Shown here: positions 17,475 through 25,084 of the stretch, one piece after another
Layout of the letters: the number at the start of each line of letters is the position of its first letter
How positions within the stretch are numbered: position 1 is the stretch's first letter
Assembly (NCBI GenBank): GCA_947495695.1
Contig: CANLZP010000001.1
Coordinates: 951,069-1,015,068, forward strand
Length of the DNA stretch: 64,000 nt
Source of the DNA: an uncultured Erythrobacter sp.
GTDB lineage: Bacteria > Pseudomonadota > Alphaproteobacteria > Sphingomonadales > Sphingomonadaceae
Direction of reading: 5' to 3'
Translations under genes and position numbers: made by a program
The notes under the pieces: model-generated
Told to the model about the DNA's origin: nothing
The model's database searches: none
What the model saw: the letters and a program-made list of their open reading frames with translations, nothing else

Positions 17475-17787
17475 GTTCGGATATGAACGGACTTTGAGCC
17501 AGCTCAGATTGGCATTGCTAAGCGATTGCGGCTGTGAGGACCGGCTATCCAAGGCTAAGGACGATGCTCGAGATGCCGGGCTTTCCGGCGCCGAGATAGA
17601 TGCGGCCTTGGTTGAGCGTAGTTTCGACGTGCGAACTTCCTCCGTTCTGGCTTTCGCTTGCGCTTTGAAGCATGGCGATCTCTCGGCCTGCGCTAAAGCA
17701 GAAAATCACGCGCTTTCATGCGGATTGACCAGAGATGAGTTGGATTTCTACAGAACCTTTGTTCGCCAGATTGTTGGCACGAACTAG
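17467..17787 (+). CDS. Cysteine-rich helical protein, possibly AhpD/CMD-like
   Basis: This 106-residue protein contains five cysteines, including DCGCED near residue 20 and further single Cys residues at FACALK, SACAK and LSCGL. Predicted helices such as DARDAGLSGAEIDAAL and LSCGLTRDELDFYRT recall the all-helical carboxymuconolactone decarboxylase/AhpD fold, but the CXXCXXXH signature is absent. The start ATG at 17467 has no clear ribosome site. Function is not assigned. It lies between the outer-membrane protein and the DUF983 gene on the same strand. Confidence 0.5.
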   Translation: MTEFGYERTLSQLRLALLSDCGCEDRLSKAKDDARDAGLSGAEIDAALVERSFDVRTSSVLAFACALKHGDLSACAKAENHALSCGLTRDELDFYRTFVRQIVGTN

Positions 17788-17857
17788 ACATTGCCGGGCG
17801 TTCGTAAACTCTAATGCAGCTTGGACCTGTAGCTACGACAGAATTGGAACGATCTAA

Positions 17858-18292
17858 ATGACCGAGTTCGAAACGGACAAAAGAAAGTGGATTTTCAAGT
17901 CTGGTTGGAAAGGACTTTGCCCCAGATGTGGCAAGGGGCCCATGTTCAAGTCTTGGCTGAAAATCAGCGATACCTGCGATGTCTGCGAACTGGACTATCG
18001 TTTTGCTTCACCTGATGACGGTCCCGCATTCTTTTCGCTTTGTTTCGTGGCCTTTCCTCTGCTGTTCCTAGTGGTCTGGATCCAGGTTGCGTTTGAAATC
18101 TCAGTGTTCGCACTTATTCTCATCGCAGTGCCGCTCATGTCCATTGGCTGCGTCTTGCCATTGCGACCAATCAAGGGCTGGCTTGTTGCATCCCAGTATG
18201 TGAACCGATCTATGGAAGCTGGCACCGAGAAATTGTGGGCCCAGATGCACGAGCGTGAGGATGAGGCAGAGCGGGAGAAGGAGGGCAATTGA
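17858..18292 (+). CDS. DUF983-family membrane protein
   Basis: The 144-residue protein has an N-terminal zinc-ribbon-like segment (GLCPRCGKGPMFKSWL with CXXC, then DTCDVCELDYRF with a second CXXC). The DUF983 motif DDGPAFF follows, then two membrane helices (about residues 60-80 and 84-103) and a charged C-terminal tail. Members are widespread in alphaproteobacteria, often near cytochrome oxidase or Nudix genes, but their function is unknown. It is a single gene here, in the redox-defence region. Confidence 0.9.
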   Translation: MTEFETDKRKWIFKSGWKGLCPRCGKGPMFKSWLKISDTCDVCELDYRFASPDDGPAFFSLCFVAFPLLFLVVWIQVAFEISVFALILIAVPLMSIGCVLPLRPIKGWLVASQYVNRSMEAGTEKLWAQMHEREDEAEREKEGN

Positions 18293-18330
18293 TCCAAAGG
18301 GCACGCTATCGGGCGTTGTGGATCGATTTC

Positions 18331-18350
18331 TATTATTCCACTGATTGAAA
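18331..18350. promoter_or_regulatory. Putative LysR-type operator, variant copy 3 (reverse orientation)
   Basis: Read on the minus strand the site is TTTC-N7-GGAATAATA, one base different from the two copies at 15508 and 16494. It lies between the DUF983 gene and the glutaredoxin gene, 119 bases before the latter's start. Its assignment to the same regulator is tentative. Confidence 0.4.
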
Positions 18351-18469
18351 TAGAATGTTCGAGTATCTCTGCATTATAATCATGTGATGAATGAGTAGAT
18401 TGAGGGAGCACTGGCTTGTTCGTGGAATTCACCACGCCTTGCCTTCACCAACCTCAATCGGAGAAAGTC

Positions 18470-18745
18470 ATGCCCAAAATTGAAATCTACACCAAGGATT
18501 ATTGCCCCTACTGCGTGCTCGCCAAGTCAATTCTGCAGCAATACGGGGCGCGTTACTCAGAACATAGCCTCACCGAAAGCCCCGCTCAATTCGATACTAT
18601 GGTCAAGAGATCTGATGGACGGCGGACGGTCCCACAAATATTCTTCAATGGCATAGGCATCGGGGGTGCCGACGAGCTATCTATTCTAGACGAGCGGGGT
18701 CAGCTTGCGGGAATGATTAAAGCCAATGCTGTTGAAGCCATCTAA
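18470..18745 (+). CDS. grxC: Glutaredoxin 3-type
   Basis: The start at 18470 is set by GGAG six bases upstream; upstream in-frame codons lack such a site. The 91-residue protein has MPKIEIYTKDYCPYCVLAKS with the dithiol CPYC active site at residues 12-15. TVPQIFFNG carries the cis-Pro that contacts glutathione, and IGGADEL completes the family signature. It reduces protein and glutathione mixed disulfides in the cytoplasm. A strong hairpin follows the stop. Confidence 0.95.
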   Translation: MPKIEIYTKDYCPYCVLAKSILQQYGARYSEHSLTESPAQFDTMVKRSDGRRTVPQIFFNGIGIGGADELSILDERGQLAGMIKANAVEAI

Positions 18746-18751
18746 TAGGAC

Positions 18752-18782
18752 GTTGGGCAGCTGACTACTTAGGCTGCCCAAC
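18752..18782 (+). terminator. Hairpin after grxC
   Basis: GTTGGGCAGC (18752-18761) pairs perfectly with GCTGCCCAAC (18773-18782) across an 11-base loop, six bases after the grxC stop. No T-run follows, so it is a probable 3' end or stability hairpin rather than a classical intrinsic terminator. Confidence 0.55.
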
Positions 18783-18829
18783 CGCCCTGCGCCATATGCC
18801 GGACCTGGTACTTGATCTAGTCTTGGAAG

Positions 18830-18860
18830 TGACGGCTTTCCACCCCAATTGCGGACCTTA
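18830..18860. repeat. Short dispersed-repeat-like element, copy A
   Basis: This stretch shares the perfect 14-base core GCTTTCCACCCCAA, then GGAC about five bases later, with copy B at 19470-19500 in direct orientation; roughly three quarters of the 31 positions match. The two copies flank the gene at 18858-19469. The element overlaps that gene's stop codon. Similar sequences recur in sphingomonad genomes from memory, which was not checked. Confidence 0.5.
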
Positions 18861-19469
18861 GCTTTGTTCGTCTCGCCACTTCTGAAAGCCGATCCATGCG
18901 TAGGCTAAGAAAAACAGGCCGCTCACAAGCTTGATTCCCCACCACTGAGCGGTTCGGTCCTGTGTGTTCAAATCTGTAGACAAGAACATTCCGCTCAAGA
19001 AGATCACGGCGAAGACCATTGTCCAAGGCACCATGGACCGAGCAGCCATCTGAGACTCCGATAGACCTCTGGGTGGCGACGCGTCAGGCCTTCCGCGAAC
19101 CAACCGCCACGGCGCAACGGAGTGCCACACAAACCAGAGCGCAACAATAATAGCCGATGCGGTTACAACGAGGCCACCACTCCATTCAGGTAGAGCATAG
19201 AATGTTTCCGCAATCGCCCAGATCACGATCACCAGCACTATCAGGACAGTGGCTTTAAGCGTGCCCTTGCGACCTGCGACCTTCTTCCAGTTTCCATGAA
19301 GTTTGGCGTATTCTTCGGTCGTCACTAACTTTCCACCTGCATTTCTAGACGGGAAGAAAAGGTAGCCGCCCTCGGTGGGAGTAAACAGTCTCTCAAACGT
19401 TTCGATTGGATAAATCAATGACATCTCCTGCGCAACGGTCGGATACCAATTTATCGTTTTCTGCGACAT
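18858..19469 (-). CDS. Hypothetical multi-pass membrane protein
   Basis: The protein has about 203 residues with a soluble N-terminal part (IYPIETFERLFTPTEGGYLF, then SRNAGGKLVTTEEYAKLHGN) and four predicted membrane helices (near ATVLIVLVIVIWAIAE, GLVVTASAIIVALWFVW, TMVFAVIFLSGMFL and LVSGLFFLAYAWIG). I do not recognise the family. The start is uncertain: ATG at 19469 touches a copy of a short repeat, while ATG at 19424 has AGGAG but with no spacing. Both ends of the gene lie within or next to copies of the same 14-base repeat core, which suggests it may have been moved or duplicated as a unit. Confidence 0.6.
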   Translation of the reverse strand: MSQKTINWYPTVAQEMSLIYPIETFERLFTPTEGGYLFFPSRNAGGKLVTTEEYAKLHGNWKKVAGRKGTLKATVLIVLVIVIWAIAETFYALPEWSGGLVVTASAIIVALWFVWHSVAPWRLVRGRPDASPPRGLSESQMAARSMVPWTMVFAVIFLSGMFLSTDLNTQDRTAQWWGIKLVSGLFFLAYAWIGFQKWRDEQS

Positions 19470-19500
19470 GTCAGCTTTCCACCCCAAATATGGACATTCA
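19470..19500. repeat. Short dispersed-repeat-like element, copy B
   Basis: This is the direct-orientation partner of the element at 18830-18860, with identical core GCTTTCCACCCCAA followed by GGAC. It borders the 5' side of the minus-strand membrane-protein gene and abuts its presumed start codon. Confidence 0.5.
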
Positions 19501-19537
19501 GCGACGCGAGCGAGCGTCTCAATAGCCGAACTAGGTT

Positions 19538-20074
19538 TTATTTGATCCGCTTTGCGCCCAGTTGAGGGTTCATCTCGGTGATATGATTGAGCCACTTTTT
19601 CGGTCGGCGCAGCATCTTTTTGGGATACTCGACCTTCAGCCCCATTATTCGCGCAATCTCGCCGACAAAATGGATGCAATTGCGGGTATCGAGGTCGTAA
19701 TATTTGCCCGGAGCATCGCGCCATGCGCGCATCTCCGCCATGATCTGGTGATATTGCGCATCGCTGATTGTGATGGTGAAATGGCGGTTGGTCTTGGTGA
19801 TATATTTGGGCTGTTCGATCAAAATATCGTGCTCGACCGGGCCGCGCAAAATTGCCGTGCTGACCTTTTTGGCGGTGAAACCGAAATTCTCGTTCACCGC
19901 TTGCCCATCTTCTTCCAGAGTGCCTTCCAGCACCACGAAAGCGTGCGGATACCGTCCGAACAGGACCGAGCCATTAAAGCTGTGAAAGCTCAGCTGCACC
20001 TCAGCCAGAGCCGGGGTGGCCCAGCCCAAAGACAGCAGCGCGACAATCATTGCAAAAATGCGACCCATAGACAT
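19538..20074 (-). CDS. Secreted protein with RNCIHF motif, unrecognised
   Basis: This 178-residue protein has a Sec signal peptide (MSMGRIFAMIVALLSLGW, cleaved near ALAE). The mature domain holds SFHSFNGSVLFGRYPHAFVV early and DTRNCIHFVGEIARIMGL at about residue 145. A Cys and His close together plus an early conserved His resemble the permuted NlpC/P60 (LRAT-like) or DUF4105-type cysteine hydrolases, but I cannot place it. Two start codons (20074, 20068) are possible. A basic C-terminal tail follows (KKMLRRPKKWLNH). Confidence 0.65.
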   Translation of the reverse strand: MSMGRIFAMIVALLSLGWATPALAEVQLSFHSFNGSVLFGRYPHAFVVLEGTLEEDGQAVNENFGFTAKKVSTAILRGPVEHDILIEQPKYITKTNRHFTITISDAQYHQIMAEMRAWRDAPGKYYDLDTRNCIHFVGEIARIMGLKVEYPKKMLRRPKKWLNHITEMNPQLGAKRIK

Positions 20075-20247
20075 GGGCTTCTAGCGATGAGGGGTGCCTG
20101 CCCGCAACACCCAATTGATGCGGGCCGGGCCACGCGCAAACTCTGGCCATGGGCAATGCGACCGCCTAAAGGCTTTGCAAGAATGCCGTGACGGTCCTGA
20201 AAGGGATGTTCGCATCGCAAAGCGGAAACGGGGACATAAGGACAGGA

Positions 20248-21129
20248 ATGATGAGCGAAGCATTGCTCACCCAATTGGCGACCCGGCTGACGCGGCCTGT
20301 TGATGATGCGTCGCGCGGTTTGGCCCGTGTGCATCTGTTGGACTGGTTGGCCTGTGTGGCCGGTGGCCGCGATAGCGAGGCGGCCGCATTGGGCAGCGCT
20401 GTGTCTATGCGGGGCTGGGAGCGGGCGACCTATGGCGGCGCTCACATTGCGATGGAAGCCGGGCATGGCTCGGCCCATATCAGTCCGGGGCCAGTCGTAA
20501 TCCCTGCCGCGCTCAGCATGCCCAGCGCCGCAATGGAGGCGCGCCTGGATGCAATTGTGCGCGGGTATGAGGCCGCTCTGGCAATTGGCGGCGCGCTGGA
20601 TGATCACCATTTTGGCCTTTGGCATGGCACCTCCAGCTGCGGCGTGTTTGGCGCTTGCGCGGCCTTTGGTTCGGTGATCGGCTTTGCTGGCGTGGAATAT
20701 ACCAACGCCTTGGGCAATGCCGGATCGGTCGCCGGCGGATTGCTGCATTTTCAGCATCAGCCCGATCTGCTGACCGGTCCATGGCATGTCTACAACGCGG
20801 TGCGCACCGGGCGCGATGCGGCTTTGCATGTGCATTATGGGGCCACCGGGCCGCAGGACATGCTGGAAGGTGCGCAGGGCGTGTTTGCGGCGATGACCAG
20901 AGAGGCGGGCGATTTAGGAACCCATGGCGATGGCTGGATGATCCAAGCCTTGGGAGATGGCGCGGCCCCCGATGTGGCGGCTATCAAGGATAAGATGGCA
21001 GCTCAGGCCCATGCTGGCGGATTGAACGCACAGCAGGCGGAGCGAGCGATTGCCTTGGCTTTGAATGAGGATGGTGGGGCCGATGATACCGATGCGCTCG
21101 ACACAATGCTGGAGGCATGGACGCAGTGA
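20248..21129 (+). CDS. Short MmgE/PrpD-family protein
   Basis: The start at 20248 (ATGATG after AAGGACAGGA) gives 293 residues. The N-terminal half matches the MmgE/PrpD helical domain: ARVHLLDWLACVAGG, GGAHIAMEAGHGSAH, VRGYEAALAIGGALD and HFGLWHGTSSCGVFGACAAF, with the conserved HGTSSCG. Full-length members (2-methylcitrate dehydratase, cis-aconitate decarboxylase) have about 450 residues. Here the C-terminal lid domain is missing or replaced by about 90 residues containing HYGATGPQDMLEGAQGV. The stop overlaps the start of the next gene (GTGA). It probably forms a three-gene operon with a crotonase-fold and a YciI protein. Enzymatic activity is uncertain. Confidence 0.78.
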   Translation: MMSEALLTQLATRLTRPVDDASRGLARVHLLDWLACVAGGRDSEAAALGSAVSMRGWERATYGGAHIAMEAGHGSAHISPGPVVIPAALSMPSAAMEARLDAIVRGYEAALAIGGALDDHHFGLWHGTSSCGVFGACAAFGSVIGFAGVEYTNALGNAGSVAGGLLHFQHQPDLLTGPWHVYNAVRTGRDAALHVHYGATGPQDMLEGAQGVFAAMTREAGDLGTHGDGWMIQALGDGAAPDVAAIKDKMAAQAHAGGLNAQQAERAIALALNEDGGADDTDALDTMLEAWTQ

Positions 21130-21884
21130 CGGTCAGGCTGGAGATTGAAGGCCGCATTGGCCATTTGGTGATTGATCGTGCCGAGCATCGCAATGCGTTC
21201 AATTTGGATATGTGGCAGGCGATGCCCGCACTGCTGGAACAGGCGGCGCGCAATCCTGATCTGCGGTTGCTGGTTGTTCGATCAGCCAGCAGCGATGGTG
21301 CCTTTTGTGCAGGGGCCGATATCAAGGAATTGCTGGCTAACAAGGATGATGCAGAGTGGTGTTCAGCCAATCAGGCCGCGATCAACCGGACGCAATACAC
21401 GCTGGCACGCCACCCATTGCCCACACTGGCAGTAGTGAGCGGCGATTGTATAGGCGGCGGATGCGGGCTGGCACTGGCGTGTGATATCAGGCTTGCAACC
21501 GGTCCTGATGTGCGTTTCGGGATCACGCCCGCAAGACTTGGGCTCGTCTACCCTCTGCATGATGTAAAGTTGCTGGTCGATCTGGTGGGGTCGGGTCAGG
21601 CGCGAAAATTGCTGTTTACCGGCATGCTGATCAATGCAGAAGAGGCGCTGCGGATCGGTTTGATCGAACAGATTGATGCAACGCCCGAACAATTGATCGA
21701 ACAATTGCTCGCAGCCGCGCCATCCTCAGTGCGCGAGTTAAAGCGCTTTGTGCGCCGGGTACTGGACGGCAAAGGAGAAGATGATGCAGACAGTCTGCGC
21801 GTCTTTGGCGATGCCTTCCAAAGCCTTGACTTTGCAGAGGGAACACGCGCCTTTGTCGAGAAACGTAAGCCGGAGTTTCGCTGA
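21126..21884 (+). CDS. Enoyl-CoA hydratase/isomerase (crotonase) family protein lacking both usual glutamates
   Basis: A GTG start at 21126 is preferred: GGAGG lies ten bases upstream and the codon overlaps the previous stop. An ATG nine bases earlier is too close to the site. The 252-residue protein has the CoA-binding and oxyanion motif AFCAGADIKELL (about residue 65) and CIGGGCGLALACDIRLATG (about residue 108). The positions of the two catalytic Glu of true hydratases appear as Gly (in GCGL) and Ala/Arg (in TPARLGLVYP). The fold supports acyl-CoA chemistry, but hydration by the textbook mechanism is doubtful; decarboxylase-like or isomerase-like activity is possible. Confidence 0.88.
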   Translation: MTVRLEIEGRIGHLVIDRAEHRNAFNLDMWQAMPALLEQAARNPDLRLLVVRSASSDGAFCAGADIKELLANKDDAEWCSANQAAINRTQYTLARHPLPTLAVVSGDCIGGGCGLALACDIRLATGPDVRFGITPARLGLVYPLHDVKLLVDLVGSGQARKLLFTGMLINAEEALRIGLIEQIDATPEQLIEQLLAAAPSSVRELKRFVRRVLDGKGEDDADSLRVFGDAFQSLDFAEGTRAFVEKRKPEFR

Positions 21885-22183
21885 TGCCTTTGTTTGCCTT
21901 TTACTGCCGCGATGGCGAGCATGGTGCGGTGTTCCGCGAGCACACAGAAGATGCGCTGCACAAGCATTTCGCTGAACATAGCGAGGACTTTGCCGTCGCC
22001 GGACCGCTGGCCAAGGGCGATGCAATCGTGGGTTCGCTGCTGATCATCAAGGCTGACGATGAGGCCGGCGCGCGCGAAAAGCTGGAGGCCATCCCCTATT
22101 TCTCGGTTGGGGTGTGGCAATCGATCAGGGCAGACGAGTTCCGCCCGCTGTTTGGCGAGTGGTCGCAAGATTTGGCAGAGTAA
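21884..22183 (+). CDS. YciI-family protein
   Basis: This is a 99-residue protein of the YciI/YCII dimeric alpha-beta barrel fold. It has MPLFAFYCRDGEHGA, HTEDALHKHFAEHSEDFAVA with the conserved His region, GPLAKGDAIVGSLLIIKAD and the C-terminal PYFSVGVWQSIRADEFRP. Its start codon overlaps the stop of the crotonase gene (TGATG), so it is coupled. YciI-like proteins occur in catabolic operons, some as dehydrochlorinase- or lactonase-like enzymes; the role here is unknown. Confidence 0.88.
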   Translation: MPLFAFYCRDGEHGAVFREHTEDALHKHFAEHSEDFAVAGPLAKGDAIVGSLLIIKADDEAGAREKLEAIPYFSVGVWQSIRADEFRPLFGEWSQDLAE

Positions 22184-22204
22184 CTGCCGGACCAATTGGC
22201 TCGA

Positions 22205-23182
22205 TCAAGGAATTAGCAGGCTGGACCCGATTGTCTTGCGCGCTGCCAGATCGATGTGGGCCTGCGCGGCCTCGGCCAGAGGATAGGTCTGGCCGATCGT
22301 GATCTCGACCTTGCCCGAACCCAACATTTCCCACACTCTCGCAATTCCGTTCGCTCGGTCATCCGGCGTCATATAGTAATGCATTAGCGTTGGCCGCGTT
22401 ACGAACAGAGATCCATGCTGAGCCAAAACGCCCAGATTGACCCCGTCTACCGCGCCGCTGGCATTACCAAAGCTGACCAGCAGTCCTCGCGGGGACAGGC
22501 ATTGCAAAGAGCTTTCAAAGGTCGACTTGCCCACCCCGTCAAACACGGTCGGCACACCCTTGCCATCGGTTAGATCCTGCACGGCTGGAACAATATCATC
22601 CTGATCATAGCGGATCACATGGCTGGCCCCGGCTTTGCGCGCCAGTTCGGCTTTCTCGGCGCTGGAGGTGGTGCCAATCACTTTAACGCCCAATGCCGCC
22701 AGCCATTGCACCATGATCAGGCCGACACCGCCGGCAGCTGCGTGAACCAGCACCGTGTCACCTTCGTGCACATTGGCGCAGCGCTCCACCAAGCCTTCGG
22801 TGGTGGCCGCTTTCAAAATAGCGGCAGCTGCAATGTCGTCGGTCACGCTTTCGGGCAGTTTGAACATGGCCGCAGCGGGCATCAAGCGGTGGGTGGCATA
22901 GGCCCCCAAGCCCGGTCCCATATAGGCGACGCGGTCGCCCACTTGCAGATCGGTTACGCCATCGCCAAGCTCGGCTACGCGCCCGGCGGCCTCAAGTCCC
23001 AAGCCGCTGGGCAATTCTATCGGATAGAGGCCCGTGCGGTGGTAGGTATCGATGAAGTTCAGCCCGATCGTGCTTTGCTCGATCAACACCTCGCCCACTG
23101 CGGGAGACGGCACCGGAACGTCCTCTATTTCAATGACCTCTGGCCCACCAAGGGACTTGATGACTATACGGCGACAGGTCAT
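22205..23182 (-). CDS. Quinone oxidoreductase (zinc-independent MDR family)
   Basis: The start at 23182 (MTCRRIVIKSLGGPEV) overlaps the hyuB stop (ATGA). The 325-residue protein has the quinone-oxidoreductase features NFIDTYHRTGLYP, GLEAAGRVAELGDGV, the NADPH-binding AAAGGVGLIMVQWLAALG with IGTTSS, and FDGVGKSTFESSLQCL. No structural-zinc cysteines are seen. It reduces quinones or enones with NADPH. It is the last gene of a minus-strand operon that runs HMG-CoA-lyase-like, hyuA, hyuB, then this gene, so it may act on an unsaturated intermediate of that pathway. Confidence 0.92.
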   Translation of the reverse strand: MTCRRIVIKSLGGPEVIEIEDVPVPSPAVGEVLIEQSTIGLNFIDTYHRTGLYPIELPSGLGLEAAGRVAELGDGVTDLQVGDRVAYMGPGLGAYATHRLMPAAAMFKLPESVTDDIAAAAILKAATTEGLVERCANVHEGDTVLVHAAAGGVGLIMVQWLAALGVKVIGTTSSAEKAELARKAGASHVIRYDQDDIVPAVQDLTDGKGVPTVFDGVGKSTFESSLQCLSPRGLLVSFGNASGAVDGVNLGVLAQHGSLFVTRPTLMHYYMTPDDRANGIARVWEMLGSGKVEITIGQTYPLAEAAQAHIDLAARKTIGSSLLIP

Positions 23183-25080
23183 TCGGCTGCTTCTGCCTGA
23201 TGGGTTGCATGGTCTTGCCATAATGGCTGCTGCGGAGCGGGAAGGCCGGTTTCCTCCAGACAATTGGCCCGCAGAGTTTCAATGCCGGGGCCATAATCGA
23301 ACAGGGCCAGCTCTCCGCGATTGGCGGTCATCTCTGCCCGCAACGCTTGGGTCGCATCAGCGTCAATCACCCCGTCCGCATCGGCCACCACGCCATAATC
23401 CTTGGCGCCTTCTGGCGTGACCAGCCCTTGGCGAATTTCCAAACCGACCAGATCGGGATCGCGTTTCAGCGGGTCGCCCCAGCCACCGCCGCCCCAAGTG
23501 ATGAAGTGCAGCATATCGCCTTCTTCAACCGGAACATCCTCGATCTTATTGCCAACAATCTGGGTTGTCCCGTCGGCTTTCTCCAGGATCTTGCGCGCGC
23601 GCTTGCCCGGATGGCCGCCATTGACGCCCCATGGCGGTACAAACCAACGATCATCATGGATCGCAATATTGCCATCAGCCAGGAAACGATAGCTCATCCG
23701 AATACCATTGCCGCCGCGATGCAGTCCGGCACCGCCGCTGTCCGGCTCGGTCGAATACCGCTCGATCCGCATCGGGAAATAGCGTTCCAGGAACTCGTTG
23801 GGCACATTGGTAAAGCCCGGCCATAGTGAATGTCCGTCTGGCCCATCACCCAAGGGTCTACCCGGAATGCCGCCAAATCCGATCTGGAACAGCTGGAACC
23901 AATCGCCCTTGGTCGCCTCTCTGTTGTCCCACCCCGAATAAAACAGATGCGGGCTGGAACTGAAGCCTGCTGCGTTAAGAAATTCGGGCGAGCCTTGGCC
24001 AAGCAAACCACCCAGAATGTCAAAAATCCGGCCCAAGGCATGGGTCCGGCCTGACAAGGCTGCGGGGAATTGCGGCTTGAGCAGCGATCCCTTGGGGATG
24101 CGCACTTCGATCAGATCATAGAAGCCATCGTTGAACAGGATCTGCGGGTCAAAGACCATGATCATGTAGATGCCGAAGAACATCTTGAACATGTTCTCAT
24201 TGAGCAAGAAATTGATCGAGGCGGCGGATTGTGGATCGGTTCCGTCAAAGTCGAGTATGACTTTTTCGCCCTCGCGCCACATCGAACATTTGATCTTGTA
24301 TGGACCAAATCCCTTGCCGTCGTCGCACAGATAATCCTCGAAGCTGACCGGGCTTTCACCCACCGCTTGCAGCAGCAATGCCTTCATCGCGCGGTGGTTG
24401 CGCGCCAGCAATTCTTGCGTGGCCGAAACATAGACATCATCACCAAACCGCTCGGCCATTTCCAGCACGCGCTTGGAGGCGACCCGGCAACTGGCGATCA
24501 AGGCGTTCAAATCGGCCTGACACCAATCGGGCTTGCGCGTTTGGTGCATGACGAGCTTCATCAGATCGTCATTATATTCGCCCTTTTTCCAGATTTTCAC
24601 CGGAGGGATCCGCACCCCTTCTTCGAAGATAGAACTGGCCCCGATGGGCATGGACCCGGGCACGCTGCCGCCAATATCGGATTGGTGGCCAAACATGGCG
24701 GTATAGGCGATCAGGCGGCCATCCTTGAAGATCGGCAGCAACACCAACCAATCGTTGGAGTGGCTGACCGCGCCATCGCAGGAATAGGGATCGGACAGGA
24801 AAATCATGTCCCCATCCTCGATCGTGCCCTCAAATCCTTTGAGGAAGCCGTCGATAAAGCTGCCGAACTGGCCCACGATCATCTTGCCCGCAGGGTCTGC
24901 GATCAGCGGGAAGGCATCGCCTTGCTCGCGGATACCAGGCGACATAGCGGTGCGCACCAAGGTGGCATCCATTTCTATGCGAGCATTGCGCAGCGCGTTC
25001 TCGATAATATCCAGAGTAACCGGATCGATGGCGATTTTTTCGAATGGCGTTTTGTTGGTCTCGATGATTTGTGCCGGCAT
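23179..25080 (-). CDS. hyuB: Hydantoinase B/oxoprolinase-family subunit
   Basis: This 633-residue protein covers the complete HyuB family. It has DPVTLDIIENALRNARIEMD at the N-terminus, AMSPGIREQGDAFPLIADPA, GDMIFLSDPYSCDGAVSHSN, and the C-terminal glycine-rich GGAGLHRGGNGIRM near residue 450 and TWGGGGWGDPLKRDPDLV near residue 555. With HyuA it forms ATP-dependent enzymes that open cyclic amides (hydantoin, N-methylhydantoin, oxoproline, caprolactam) or carboxylate ketones. The substrate is not fixed by sequence. GGAGGG lies upstream, and the gene follows hyuA by 4 bases. Confidence 0.93.
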   Translation of the reverse strand: MPAQIIETNKTPFEKIAIDPVTLDIIENALRNARIEMDATLVRTAMSPGIREQGDAFPLIADPAGKMIVGQFGSFIDGFLKGFEGTIEDGDMIFLSDPYSCDGAVSHSNDWLVLLPIFKDGRLIAYTAMFGHQSDIGGSVPGSMPIGASSIFEEGVRIPPVKIWKKGEYNDDLMKLVMHQTRKPDWCQADLNALIASCRVASKRVLEMAERFGDDVYVSATQELLARNHRAMKALLLQAVGESPVSFEDYLCDDGKGFGPYKIKCSMWREGEKVILDFDGTDPQSAASINFLLNENMFKMFFGIYMIMVFDPQILFNDGFYDLIEVRIPKGSLLKPQFPAALSGRTHALGRIFDILGGLLGQGSPEFLNAAGFSSSPHLFYSGWDNREATKGDWFQLFQIGFGGIPGRPLGDGPDGHSLWPGFTNVPNEFLERYFPMRIERYSTEPDSGGAGLHRGGNGIRMSYRFLADGNIAIHDDRWFVPPWGVNGGHPGKRARKILEKADGTTQIVGNKIEDVPVEEGDMLHFITWGGGGWGDPLKRDPDLVGLEIRQGLVTPEGAKDYGVVADADGVIDADATQALRAEMTANRGELALFDYGPGIETLRANCLEETGLPAPQQPLWQDHATHQAEAAE

Positions 25081-25084
25081 CGGT

